Below, piece by piece: positions 35,301 through 43,055 of a stretch of 64,000 bases of DNA. The first letter of the stretch is position 1. Every line of letters starts with the position of its first letter. This DNA is from Polaribacter sp. KT25b (lineage in GTDB: Bacteria > Bacteroidota > Bacteroidia > Flavobacteriales > Flavobacteriaceae), in contig NZ_LT629752.1 in NCBI RefSeq assembly GCF_900105145.1, positions 744,001-808,000 of the forward strand, read 5' to 3'. The notes below the pieces were generated by a model. That model made no database searches, was not told the origin of the DNA, and saw only the letters and a list, made by a program, of their open reading frames with translations. The translations under genes were made by a program, and so were the position numbers.

Positions 35301-38300
35301 AAATCAGTTTGTGTTCCAAAGGTTGTTCCTTTAATTTGAACATTTACTCCGGGTAAAGAATTTCCATTTTCATCAGAAACAAAACCTGTAATTGTGCCAT
35401 CAAAAACTGTTCTTGTACTATTAATATTTCTTTTGGTCTCTCTTAAATATTGTTGATTAATCCATCTATTATTGTTTAAACTAAAGCCAAACCATTTATA
35501 AGAATCATTGCCAATTGAAGGAAATCCGTAATAATTTCTTGCAATATTTCTGATATTAAAATAGGTGTTATCAAAACTTTTATTCGCATTACTAGTGCTA
35601 TAAGAATAATAACTTGGCTTTGGAGTTATTGGGTTAAATTGCCAATTATGAGACTTAAATTCATCTAAAGAAGCATCATACATAGAAGCCAAAACTTCTG
35701 CAGCAACTGCATCATTTTTGTCGTTTTTAATGGTAAAACTCCATGTTTCATCTTGTCCTGGTTGTAACTTATCTCTAAAAATATTAGTAATAATTTCTAT
35801 ATTTTTTGGAGCTTCATTAATATCAAAATTGAAGTTCTCACTCTCAAAATAATTAGATTTAACAAAGTGATATTTTACTGCAAAACCACCTATATCTTCT
35901 TTTTTTATCGGAAATTTTATAGTTTTTACACAGTTGTTAAGTTTTATGATTTTAGTGTCAATAAGTTTATAGTTCTTTTCGATCTGTAAGACAATTGTCA
36001 TGTCTTTTGCTGCAGAACCAATTTGAATTTCTACTTCATCACCTACTTTGTAATATAATTTGTTAAAGTTTATAGTTAGTAATTTATTATCTGCAACTTC
36101 TTTTTCTTTGGATGAGAAAAGTGTTATTCTTTTTTCATCTTTTACTGCTTGATTAAACTTGTCTTTACTTTCTAAAACAACAATATATTTTCCTGAAATC
36201 CAGTTATCAATATCTTTTAAAATAAGTTCTTTGGATGTTGAAGTGTCAAAATTTTCGCTAAAAATAAGTGCACCTTTTTTCCAGTTTTTTTCATCACTTT
36301 CATCATCTGTAAAAGGTTCATGTGGAAATAATGTTCTAAATGTGTTTTCAGAAATATCTTGATAGTCAGGAGCAGACCAAGATCTTTTTCTTTGCGGAGA
36401 TTTTGGAGATTGCAACTTGTAAATTTTTACAGTTCCTTTTGCAGCAACAAACTCATCATTTAAATTTTTTGTATCAATTTTTAAGATAGTTTCTTTCTCG
36501 TTTTTATCAATTTCATCATCCATAGAAATAGAAGCAATCAAAGAATGATATCCAATTTTTACTGTAGTTGTTGCGCTGTGAGTTTCTCCATTAATATCAG
36601 TAACATCCGCAGTAATTTCATAGGTAAAAATAGGTAAACCCTCTATATCAACACTTTCATCCGGAATTGCTTTAAATTTAACAGAAAAAATACCAGATGC
36701 ATCTGTGATACTTTCTCCATGTGTAATTTCTTGAGAACTAGAACTAGAGTTTGGTCTTCTCCAATAATACCAACTCGGATATTGCACTTTTCTGTGAACT
36801 CTGTAAACCACTTTTGCATCCGTAATATTTGCACCAGAAAAAGCTTTTGCAAAACCAATTACTGTAACAGAATCATTGATTTTAAAACTTTCTGTAACGG
36901 GTTTAAAATCGGTAGCAAACTTTGGTCTTTTGTATTCTTCTACAGAAATTGTTGCTGAATTATTATAGTCATATTCAAAATATTCACTACTATCTTCTTC
37001 TAAACTTTCATCAACTTCGATAGTAAATTCACCTGTTAAACCATTATTTGGAATTACAAATTCGCCTGCAACAGAGCCAAATTCATTCAATTTTAAATCT
37101 AATGTTTTTACTACTTGATTGTTTACATCGTTTAAAGTGATTTCTACAAATTCATTTGTAAAAACTTCTGATTTCTCACCTTGTTTTTTTAGTACAATTG
37201 CTTTAAAATAAACAGTTTGTCCTGGTCTGTAAATACTTCTGTCTGTAAAAATAAATGGTTTTATAGTGATTTCTTTGTTAGTGTTTTCATAGTTATTTCT
37301 ATCATAGGTGTAAAAATAATGAGAGCCAAAATTGGCGAAATCATTTTTTGTTTTTACGGTAATATCAACATTTCTGTATTGGTCTTTACTTTTAAAAGAA
37401 GCAAATCCGTTTTTATCTGTAGTAAGTTTTTTGTTGATGAAATAATCTTCATTATTACTTGTGTTTTTTAAATGTATTGCTGCTTTTTTAATTGGTTTCC
37501 CTGTGTTTCTATCAACAATTTGATAATTGTATGTATTATCAAAATTATTTTCGATTAATGTTAAGTTAGTTACTTGAATTTGTGTTGTTCCGTAAATTGA
37601 TTTTTCTGTTAAATCATCACTTTCTGAAGCCAAAATTAAATACATTCCACTTTCAAATTTTGGCACAATTACCTCTGTAGTGTGTTGCAAATAATCATGT
37701 TCATTTCTTAATTGATGTTGCCAATTTGTAACTTTTTCTAACTTACTGAAAAATGTTTTCTTATCCTCTAATTTGTATAATTTATTAAAGAGTTTTAGCT
37801 TTTTTTTGTCGATTTTATACGCTGTAAAAAACAGTTTTTCCACATTAGTATAGGTTATTAATAATCTAGAATTTTTATCAATAGGAATAAATCTTTCTCC
37901 TTCAATAGAAAGTGTTTTTTGTTCAATTTGAGCTTTTAAAATAGCACATTTTTCTGCACCAAAACTTTTAGAAAATTTTTTAATTACTGCATCACAAATA
38001 GCAATTGCTTCTTTATTTTTAAAGCGGTTCTTATTGTTTTCTGATGAACTATAACTTGCTTTATTTTTATAAATACTCGCAATTTCGAAAGCATACAAAG
38101 CACTTGCCTCATGTGTTTTAAATTTTTCTTCGGATGCAATTAAACTTTTTAAAAGAATGTTTTCTGAATCCTCGAAAGTAGCATGCTGATTTACAAAGTT
38201 CATTCTTTGTATATCAATTTCTGCGAGCGCATTTTTATTGTTTTCTTTTAAATGAAAAGCAATAATTTTTTGATATATTTTTAAGGCATTCAATTGCAAA

Positions 38301-39025
38301 GACAAACTATCTTTTGACGTTATTTTTAAATTAGAAAATGTTTTTACATCACCCAAAAAAGAAACGTCATCAACTAAAAATTTGTAAGCAGGACTTGTAA
38401 TTGAGGTTTCTGAAGATTTATAAAATTGTAATGTATTGTTTGCTAAAAAATCAAATAACGTTGGTCTATAAATTTTTGAATCAATATTGATTTGTAGTAT
38501 ATCAGAAAAGGTGGAAATAGCTATTTCTTGAAGTTGATCTGCATTATCTAAAGAAGCGTTAAAATAAGTATGAATTTCTTCAAACAATGTATCTAAATCC
38601 CAGGTTCTAAAATCGTCAGTATTAACTTTATTAGTAGTTTTTGTTCTATTATAAAATTTGTATCTATTTTCATTAAAATATTGCCAATATAAATTTGCTA
38701 AAACATTTTCTAAAACATTTTTTGTTGGAAATGTACTTTTAGCAATATGCTTTTTAAAGTTGTTTATTACTTTTAATTGTGCATCTTCTTCCAGTGTTAA
38801 AGCGAATTTACTTTTATAAAAAAGCGTTTTTATAATTTGTTGCGAATTGTTTTCGGCATCTGCTTTTGTATAGATTTCTTCAACAATTTTTAAGGCAGAT
38901 TTAGGTAAACCATCAACCTCAAGTTTTTGTACTTTTAACCAAAGATCCTCAAAATTATTTTGAGCATTTAAGGTTGTAGAAAATAGGAAAATCATAAATA
39001 GTATTGTTGTAATTTTTTTCATCAT
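32360..39025 (-). CDS. Alpha-2-macroglobulin family protein with an embedded SusC-like regulatory and TonB-plug segment
   Basis: The 2221-residue protein has a signal peptide (ends LNAQ, residue about 22), a helical N-terminal region, and the MG2 motif FTDRSIYRPGQTVYFKA (about 590-606). The bait-region domain reaches MYDASLDEF (about 1115). The A2M entry FPQLKTDKDGKVSFNFTIPEALTRW follows near 1435-1460, and the thioester CAEQ has its Cys near 1660. Between the bait-region domain and the A2M entry (about 1205-1410) lies a foreign module. It holds a carboxypeptidase-D regulatory domain (ITGFVSDENGNSLPGVNVQI), DEVVVMAYG, and a TonB-type plug ending ALYGVEATNGAIIITTK, with no barrel. The usual partner gene pbpC is not adjacent. 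It is likely a periplasmic or surface protease trap. Confidence 0.88.
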   Translation of the reverse strand: MMKKITTILFMIFLFSTTLNAQNNFEDLWLKVQKLEVDGLPKSALKIVEEIYTKADAENNSQQIIKTLFYKSKFALTLEEDAQLKVINNFKKHIAKSTFPTKNVLENVLANLYWQYFNENRYKFYNRTKTTNKVNTDDFRTWDLDTLFEEIHTYFNASLDNADQLQEIAISTFSDILQINIDSKIYRPTLFDFLANNTLQFYKSSETSITSPAYKFLVDDVSFLGDVKTFSNLKITSKDSLSLQLNALKIYQKIIAFHLKENNKNALAEIDIQRMNFVNQHATFEDSENILLKSLIASEEKFKTHEASALYAFEIASIYKNKASYSSSENNKNRFKNKEAIAICDAVIKKFSKSFGAEKCAILKAQIEQKTLSIEGERFIPIDKNSRLLITYTNVEKLFFTAYKIDKKKLKLFNKLYKLEDKKTFFSKLEKVTNWQHQLRNEHDYLQHTTEVIVPKFESGMYLILASESDDLTEKSIYGTTQIQVTNLTLIENNFDNTYNYQIVDRNTGKPIKKAAIHLKNTSNNEDYFINKKLTTDKNGFASFKSKDQYRNVDITVKTKNDFANFGSHYFYTYDRNNYENTNKEITIKPFIFTDRSIYRPGQTVYFKAIVLKKQGEKSEVFTNEFVEITLNDVNNQVVKTLDLKLNEFGSVAGEFVIPNNGLTGEFTIEVDESLEEDSSEYFEYDYNNSATISVEEYKRPKFATDFKPVTESFKINDSVTVIGFAKAFSGANITDAKVVYRVHRKVQYPSWYYWRRPNSSSSSQEITHGESITDASGIFSVKFKAIPDESVDIEGLPIFTYEITADVTDINGETHSATTTVKIGYHSLIASISMDDEIDKNEKETILKIDTKNLNDEFVAAKGTVKIYKLQSPKSPQRKRSWSAPDYQDISENTFRTLFPHEPFTDDESDEKNWKKGALIFSENFDTSTSKELILKDIDNWISGKYIVVLESKDKFNQAVKDEKRITLFSSKEKEVADNKLLTINFNKLYYKVGDEVEIQIGSAAKDMTIVLQIEKNYKLIDTKIIKLNNCVKTIKFPIKKEDIGGFAVKYHFVKSNYFESENFNFDINEAPKNIEIITNIFRDKLQPGQDETWSFTIKNDKNDAVAAEVLASMYDASLDEFKSHNWQFNPITPKPSYYSYSTSNANKSFDNTYFNIRNIARNYYGFPSIGNDSYKWFGFSLNNNRWINQQYLRETKRNINSTRTVFDGTITGFVSDENGNSLPGVNVQIKGTTFGTQTDFDGNYTIKIKTDDVLTFNYLGFKSQEISVRKQTNIDIKLEEDASNLDEVVVMAYGIKRTSAQVTISNQVVRAEEMTMDGAENLAAALTGKVSGLNVSQKNNDKELTITLRGMRSFPKDDKFLYIVDGKPMPHEQVLKLDPTTIADVSVLKGANAAALYGVEATNGAIIITTKPSQEKLENQLSQVKARKNFNETAFFFPQLKTDKDGKVSFNFTIPEALTRWKLQLLAHTSELKSATKTLTTVTQKELMVVPNAPRFLREKDTITLSAKITNLTNNQLSGIAKLLLTDAISGKEIDTELQNTNATKNFTVDKDGNTNVSWNLSIPETVQAVQYKIVAKAGDFSDGEQNVLPVLSNRILVTETMSMWVRSNETKTFTLDKLKNSTSSTLKNHKLTLEMTSNPVWYAIQSLPYLMEYPYECAEQTFSRFYANTLASFVANSNPKIQEVFNSWKTSDALLSNLEKNEELKSLIIQETPWLRDAQSETEQKKRIALLFDLTKMKNEQEKAINKLQDIQMNSGGFPWFKGGRYESTYITQHIATGFGHLQKLGVSDFNTSTKKMIEKSVHFLDKEFLDQYLKLLERASEIKEISKTKKEGEIAYKDYLEKNNLNYFTIQYLYMRSFYKDISLDEKTKNAVAYFQNQSATYWNEYNLYAKGQIALSLFRNDEKVVANKILKSLKENAIYSDELGMYWKTNTAGYYFYQAPIETQALMIETFSEIENDTETIDNLKIWLLKNKQTNRWKTTKATTEAVYALLLNGSDWISVTEMVDIKVGDKTINPAEMENVKVEAGTGYFKTSWNTDEIKSEMATVTINKKGNGIAWGGLYWQYFEDLDKITSAETPLKINKKLFLKVNSDTGKELKEITENSSIKIGDLITVRIELRSDRDMEFIHMKDMRASGVEPINVLSQYKYQDNLGYYESTKDAATNFFFDRIPKGVYVFEYDVRVNNAGNFSNGITTIQSMYAPEFSSHSKGIRLKISE

Positions 39026-39193
39026 CTAAAGATTTTGTGCAATCAAAGCAAGCATAAATCAATTAATAAAACAACTAATAATTAGTAAACGAGTCATTTG
39101 AGTTCGTGAAACTAATTTTTAACTGAGTTTCGTTCTAAATATAATCAATATTATTACGAGCTTTTGTATTTTTACCTTTTATAATTCTTGTAT

Positions 39194-40546
39194 ATGAACA
39201 TTCATTTTATTGCTATTGGCGGAAGTGCAATGCACAACTTAGCAATTGCTTTACACCAAAAAGGATACCAAGTTTCTGGTTCTGACGACACAATTCATAA
39301 TCCATCAAAATCTAGATTAGAAAAATATGGATTATTGCCTAAAGAATTTGGTTGGTTTCCAGAAAAAATTTCATCAGATTTAGATGTAATTATTCTTGGA
39401 ATGCATGCTAAAAAAGACAATCCAGAATTGTTAAAAGCACAAGAATTAGGCTTGAAAATTTATTCATATCCAGAGTTTTTATACGAGCAATCTAAAGATA
39501 AAACGAGGGTTGTTATTGGTGGTTCTCATGGTAAAACTACGATTACTTCTATGATTTTACATGTTTTGAATTATCACGAAAAAGAAGTAGATTATATGGT
39601 TGGTGCGCAATTAGAAGGTTTTGAAACTATGGTGCATTTAACCGAAGAAAATGATTTTATTGTTTTAGAAGGAGATGAGTATTTGAGTTCGCCAATTGAT
39701 ATGCGCCCAAAATTTCACTTATACAAACCAAATATTGCTTTATTAAGTGGTGTTGCTTGGGATCATATAAATGTTTTTCCAACTTTTGAGAATTATGTAG
39801 AGCAGTTTAAAATTTTTACAGATTCTATGGTGAATGGTGGAAGTATGGTGTATAATATGGAAGATGAAAATGTAAAAGATCTTGTAGAATCATCAGAAAA
39901 TCATATTAAAAAATATCCATATAAAACTCCAGAATATTTTATTGAAAACGGAATTACTTACTTAGAAACTGCAGAAGGAAATTTACCTTTAGAAATTTTC
40001 GGAAAGCACAATCTTCAAAATTTAGCGGGCGCAAAATGGATTTGTCAACACATGGGAATTGATGAAGATGATTTTTACGAAGCGATTGAAAGTTTTGGTG
40101 GAGCGAGTAAACGTTTAGAGAAGATTGTTGAAAATAATTCAACCGTAATTTTTAAAGATTTTGCACATTCACCAAGTAAAGTAGAAGCAACTACAAAAGC
40201 TGTTAAAGAACAGTATGCAGAAAGAACGGTGTTAGCTTGTTTAGAATTACATACCTATTCTAGTTTAAATGCAGAATTTTTAGCTGAGTATAAAGGAGCT
40301 TTAAATGCTGCTGATAAAGCTGTTGTTTTTTATTCTCCTCATGCTGTAAAAATTAAACAATTAGAAGAAGTTACAGCACAACAAATTGCAAATGCTTTTG
40401 AAAGAGATGATTTAATTATTTATACAAATCCTGCTGAATTTAAGGAGTTTTTATTTAGTCAGAATTTAGAAAAAACAGCCGTTGTTTTAATGAGCTCTGG
40501 TAATTATGGAGGTTTAGATTTTGAAGAAGTTAAGAAGTTGGTTTAG
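39194..40546 (+). CDS. mpl: UDP-N-acetylmuramate:L-alanyl-gamma-D-glutamyl-meso-diaminopimelate ligase-type Mur ligase
   Basis: Mpl recycles the murein tripeptide onto UDP-MurNAc. The 450-residue protein starts MNIHFIAIGGSAMHNLAIAL, the Mpl/MurC-type first loop. It has the ATP loop GGSHGKTTITSM (109-120), EGDEYLSSPIDMRPKF, SGVAWDHINVFP, GKHNLQNLAGAKWI and FKDFAHSPSKVEATTKAV. The HNLA after GGSAM separates it from MurC. ATG 39194 is preferred over the TTG at 39188. Its 3' end overlaps the convergent nucleotidyltransferase gene by 17 nt. Confidence 0.9.
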   Translation: MNIHFIAIGGSAMHNLAIALHQKGYQVSGSDDTIHNPSKSRLEKYGLLPKEFGWFPEKISSDLDVIILGMHAKKDNPELLKAQELGLKIYSYPEFLYEQSKDKTRVVIGGSHGKTTITSMILHVLNYHEKEVDYMVGAQLEGFETMVHLTEENDFIVLEGDEYLSSPIDMRPKFHLYKPNIALLSGVAWDHINVFPTFENYVEQFKIFTDSMVNGGSMVYNMEDENVKDLVESSENHIKKYPYKTPEYFIENGITYLETAEGNLPLEIFGKHNLQNLAGAKWICQHMGIDEDDFYEAIESFGGASKRLEKIVENNSTVIFKDFAHSPSKVEATTKAVKEQYAERTVLACLELHTYSSLNAEFLAEYKGALNAADKAVVFYSPHAVKIKQLEEVTAQQIANAFERDDLIIYTNPAEFKEFLFSQNLEKTAVVLMSSGNYGGLDFEEVKKLV

Positions 40547-41642
40547 GTTTTTTTAAACCAAATTCTACCATTTTTTTTCTCAACCATTTTTTATCTGTCA
40601 TTGTGTTCATAAACCAAATTCTATGTTCTTTATTAACAATTGATTTATAAGTCATAAATAATCTATGATTAATAATTATTTTTTTACTAATTTTCTTTTG
40701 ATGTTCTTTTCGTAAAATATCATCATTAAGAAAAGTGTTTAATAATTTAATATAAGATTTAGTGTTTTTATCTTCTAAAAATTTTAAGGAATTAGGTTTG
40801 TTAAATATTACAAAACAACTTGCTAAAAAGCAATTTAAAGGTTTTTTGAGCTTTGTTAAATTATTAAAAGCTACTAATGCATCTGTTTTTTTAGAAAGTA
40901 AAAAAACGTCATAAGCATTTCTTAATGCTATATCTATATATAAAAAACCATGATCGTTTATTTGTTTCGCAATTATTGTGAGCGCTAATTGATTTTTAAA
41001 ACTAATTAAAGTTGTATTATTTATATTTTGAGTGTCTTTTTCTATTAAATTAAAATTAAACTCATTTGCATATTTTTCTGTTAAAAGTTCTTTATGTATT
41101 TCAACAGCTGCAATATTATTTTTTTTATTTAATCTAGGATAATGTTTAAACTGAGGAAAATCATAATCAGTTTTATGTACTTTTTTATATCCAAAATTTG
41201 CTAATATTTTAATTGCTGGTGGGTAATTCTTTTTAGAAATAATAAAATCAATATCACCAACCATTCTTTCTGCAATATCTTCATACAAACCTTCAAGTAA
41301 ATTCCCTGTTCCTTTTAAGAAAATGGGAGTAATGTTGTGAGATAATAATAATTCATTTAACTCTTTTGCTTGATCAATTATTTGCTGATTTCGTTCTCTG
41401 TTTAAATCAGTAATATGAATCATATAATCTACCAAATCTTGTGGTACATAATCAAGAAATTCGGCTCTTTTTAAGTTACAATACAATGCAGGAAAAACAA
41501 AATGCCCTGTACTTACTTTTACAACAGAATTCCAATCAATATTTCCTGATTTTAATTCTGTTTCAACTAAAATTTTATTATGCTGTTCGTGATTTATAGT
41601 TAAACACTTTCCAATAAAAAAAAGTGTTTCTTTATAAGTCAT
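40530..41642 (-). CDS. NTP_transf_5-type nucleotidyltransferase of a putative peptide-modification module
   Basis: ATG 41642 gives 370 residues; the extra nine residues from 41669 lie inside the upstream gene. The protein shows the core of the uncharacterised nucleotidyltransferase family PF14907: IFLKGTGNLLEGLYEDIAERMVGDIDFII (about 107-135). Lys110-Gly and the metal-binding Asp130-x-Asp132 are intact, followed by VEIHKELLTEK. Members of this family occur in lasso-peptide and HPr-kinase-related clusters as modification enzymes. It overlaps the kinase gene by 11 nt, indicating translational coupling. The substrate is probably the small peptide encoded at 42859-43029, which is inference. Confidence 0.8.
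   Translation of the reverse strand: MTYKETLFFIGKCLTINHEQHNKILVETELKSGNIDWNSVVKVSTGHFVFPALYCNLKRAEFLDYVPQDLVDYMIHITDLNRERNQQIIDQAKELNELLLSHNITPIFLKGTGNLLEGLYEDIAERMVGDIDFIISKKNYPPAIKILANFGYKKVHKTDYDFPQFKHYPRLNKKNNIAAVEIHKELLTEKYANEFNFNLIEKDTQNINNTTLISFKNQLALTIIAKQINDHGFLYIDIALRNAYDVFLLSKKTDALVAFNNLTKLKKPLNCFLASCFVIFNKPNSLKFLEDKNTKSYIKLLNTFLNDDILRKEHQKKISKKIIINHRLFMTYKSIVNKEHRIWFMNTMTDKKWLRKKMVEFGLKKPKPTS
40538..40561. terminator. Weak shared terminator of mpl and the nucleotidyltransferase gene
   Basis: TTGGTTTA and TAAACCAA form an 8-bp stem with an 8-nt T-rich loop across the convergent, overlapping gene ends. The stem is short and AT-rich, so the call is tentative. Confidence 0.4.
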
Positions 41643-42768
41643 TATCAAATAATTTTGTGACAGATGCAATCATTTTTTTATTATCAGAATATGTTAATTG
41701 ATAGCATTTTAAACCTTCAAACCAATCTAAAAATATTTGTGCATTTTCCTTTTTTGGTGACAACCAAGAATCAGGAATTAATTGTTGAAAAGCATCAATT
41801 TTAGAAATTTCTTTACAACTTAATTCAGCATCTTTTTCATACTTGATAAATACTAGATCATTACAAGGTAAATGAGCAAAAAAATCATCGTTATTTGGTT
41901 TTAAATAACGCACAATTTTGTTTAATCGTGTAAAGTTGTATTCTGCGGATGTTCCTAATTCAGGATAAATTGGCAATAAAGTTTCTAAACTATTTTTCTT
42001 TATAGAAATAGCTGCAGGAAAACTATAAACTTCTTGTTTTTTTGCATCAACAGGAACAAAATCATCTGCTAAACAAGTAAATCCATTTGCTTGTAAAAGT
42101 GCTAAAGAAGTACTTTTACCGTTACCAGAATCACCCAAAAAAAGCATTGATTTTTTACTATTACTAATTGCAGATGCATGAAAAACACCCAACCATTCAT
42201 TTTCTTCTTTTTGATGAATTTGCTGAATTAATTCCATTGAGAATTTTCCTTGAAAATAATGAACATTTTTACTGCTCCAAGAACCAATAAAAGTATTGTT
42301 TACATATAAAAAAATATAATTATGATTGATAAAAACTTCAAATTCATTTTCAAATTCTGTTGCTTCATCAATAACTAAATGTGCAAATTTAGGGTGAACT
42401 AAAGAAAGTTCTTTTTCACTTAAAAAAGAAATCTTAAAAATAATATCATTTATTTTATAGTATTTTATAAACTCGAAATCTTTAGGTTTTTTTAGTTCTC
42501 TAAAATCGTTACCTATTTCTGATGTTTTAGATTTTTCTTTTGTAAAAAACTTTTTATCAAGTTCTAAAATGAGGTCTATTGTTTTATCTAATGGAACATC
42601 CAGTTTTTTTGATAAAACTGTTGCTATTTCTTTAACTGCTATTCCTTTATGTAGTCTTTTTAAAATATCTGCCGTTGTATTTTCTAATACTACATATTCG
42701 TTGTTATTTTCAAACCAAGTAATGGTTTTATCGTCAATAACTTTATATAAAGTGGTCGTTTTTTTCAT
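41632..42768 (-). CDS. PqqD-like domain fused to an HPr-kinase-like serine kinase
   Basis: The 378-residue protein has a PqqD-type winged-helix peptide-binding domain at residues 1-80 (YVVLENTTADILKRLHKG, then VKEIATVLSKKLDVPLDKTIDLILEL). A C-terminal HprK-like kinase runs from about 195. It holds VFHASAIS, Walker A FLGDSGNGKST (210-220), the acidic CLADDFVPV (Asp235-Asp236) and YSFPAAISIKK. True HPr kinases lack PqqD. Related separate proteins phosphorylate lasso-peptide precursors. The fusion suggests recruitment of a leader peptide and phosphorylation of its Ser/Thr. It is adjacent to a candidate precursor and a nucleotidyltransferase. Confidence 0.82.
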   Translation of the reverse strand: MKKTTTLYKVIDDKTITWFENNNEYVVLENTTADILKRLHKGIAVKEIATVLSKKLDVPLDKTIDLILELDKKFFTKEKSKTSEIGNDFRELKKPKDFEFIKYYKINDIIFKISFLSEKELSLVHPKFAHLVIDEATEFENEFEVFINHNYIFLYVNNTFIGSWSSKNVHYFQGKFSMELIQQIHQKEENEWLGVFHASAISNSKKSMLFLGDSGNGKSTSLALLQANGFTCLADDFVPVDAKKQEVYSFPAAISIKKNSLETLLPIYPELGTSAEYNFTRLNKIVRYLKPNNDDFFAHLPCNDLVFIKYEKDAELSCKEISKIDAFQQLIPDSWLSPKKENAQIFLDWFEGLKCYQLTYSDNKKMIASVTKLFDNDL

Positions 42769-42807
42769 AAAGAATAAAAGTAGTTATTTTGGATTTATTA
42801 TAATAAA

Positions 42808-42834
42808 AAAACGCCTCAAAAATTGAGGCGTTTT
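42808..42834 (-). terminator. Terminator between the candidate precursor peptide and the kinase gene
   Basis: AAAACGCCTCAA (42808-42819) pairs perfectly with TTGAGGCGTTTT (42823-42834) with a 3-nt loop. On the minus strand it is followed by a run of seven Ts. It separates the abundant-type small peptide transcript from the enzyme genes, a typical arrangement for setting precursor above enzyme levels. Confidence 0.88.
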
Positions 42835-42858
42835 ATAAAAAAAAGTATTTAATTTATT

Positions 42859-43029
42859 TTAAAATCCAGTTCCAGGAGCTTCGATACTTGCAGCCTGTGC
42901 TTTTTGCGGACTAAGTATAAGGTAAGTACCTAAAGCAGTTAAAGCTGCATATTTACCATAATTACCTATTTTTTTAATAGCGTCTTTACGTGTAATTTCT
43001 TCTTGTTTATTTTCTATGTTATTTTTCAT
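42859..43029 (-). CDS. Candidate modified-peptide precursor (56 aa)
   Basis: ATG 43029-43027 to TAA 42859 encodes 56 residues. A polar, charged N-terminus (MKNNIENKQEEITRKDAIKK) is followed by a hydrophobic segment (YAALTALGTYLIL, about 27-39), a signal-peptidase-like AQA (44-46), and a ten-residue tail ASIEAPGTGF. TRKDAIKKIG resembles a degenerate Tat motif with one Arg. Ser48 and Thr54 in the tail are possible phospho-acceptors. It starts 27 nt after the T9SS surface-protein stop codon, and is followed by a strong terminator and then the PqqD-kinase gene. The family is not one I can name. Confidence 0.75.
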   Translation of the reverse strand: MKNNIENKQEEITRKDAIKKIGNYGKYAALTALGTYLILSPQKAQAASIEAPGTGF

Positions 43030-43055
43030 TATATATCTTATTTAAATTCTAGAAA

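Noticed and set aside
41632..42768. Canonical HPr kinase/phosphorylase of a PTS system
   Set aside because: The N-terminal domain is PqqD-like and not HprK_N, there is no ptsH or EI gene nearby, and the genetic context is a small peptide plus a nucleotidyltransferase.
40530..43029. Lasso-peptide cluster
   Set aside because: No asparagine-synthase-like cyclase or transglutaminase-like B2 protease is adjacent; the ones in this window (56964-58556 and 26948-28874) are far away and fit other contexts.
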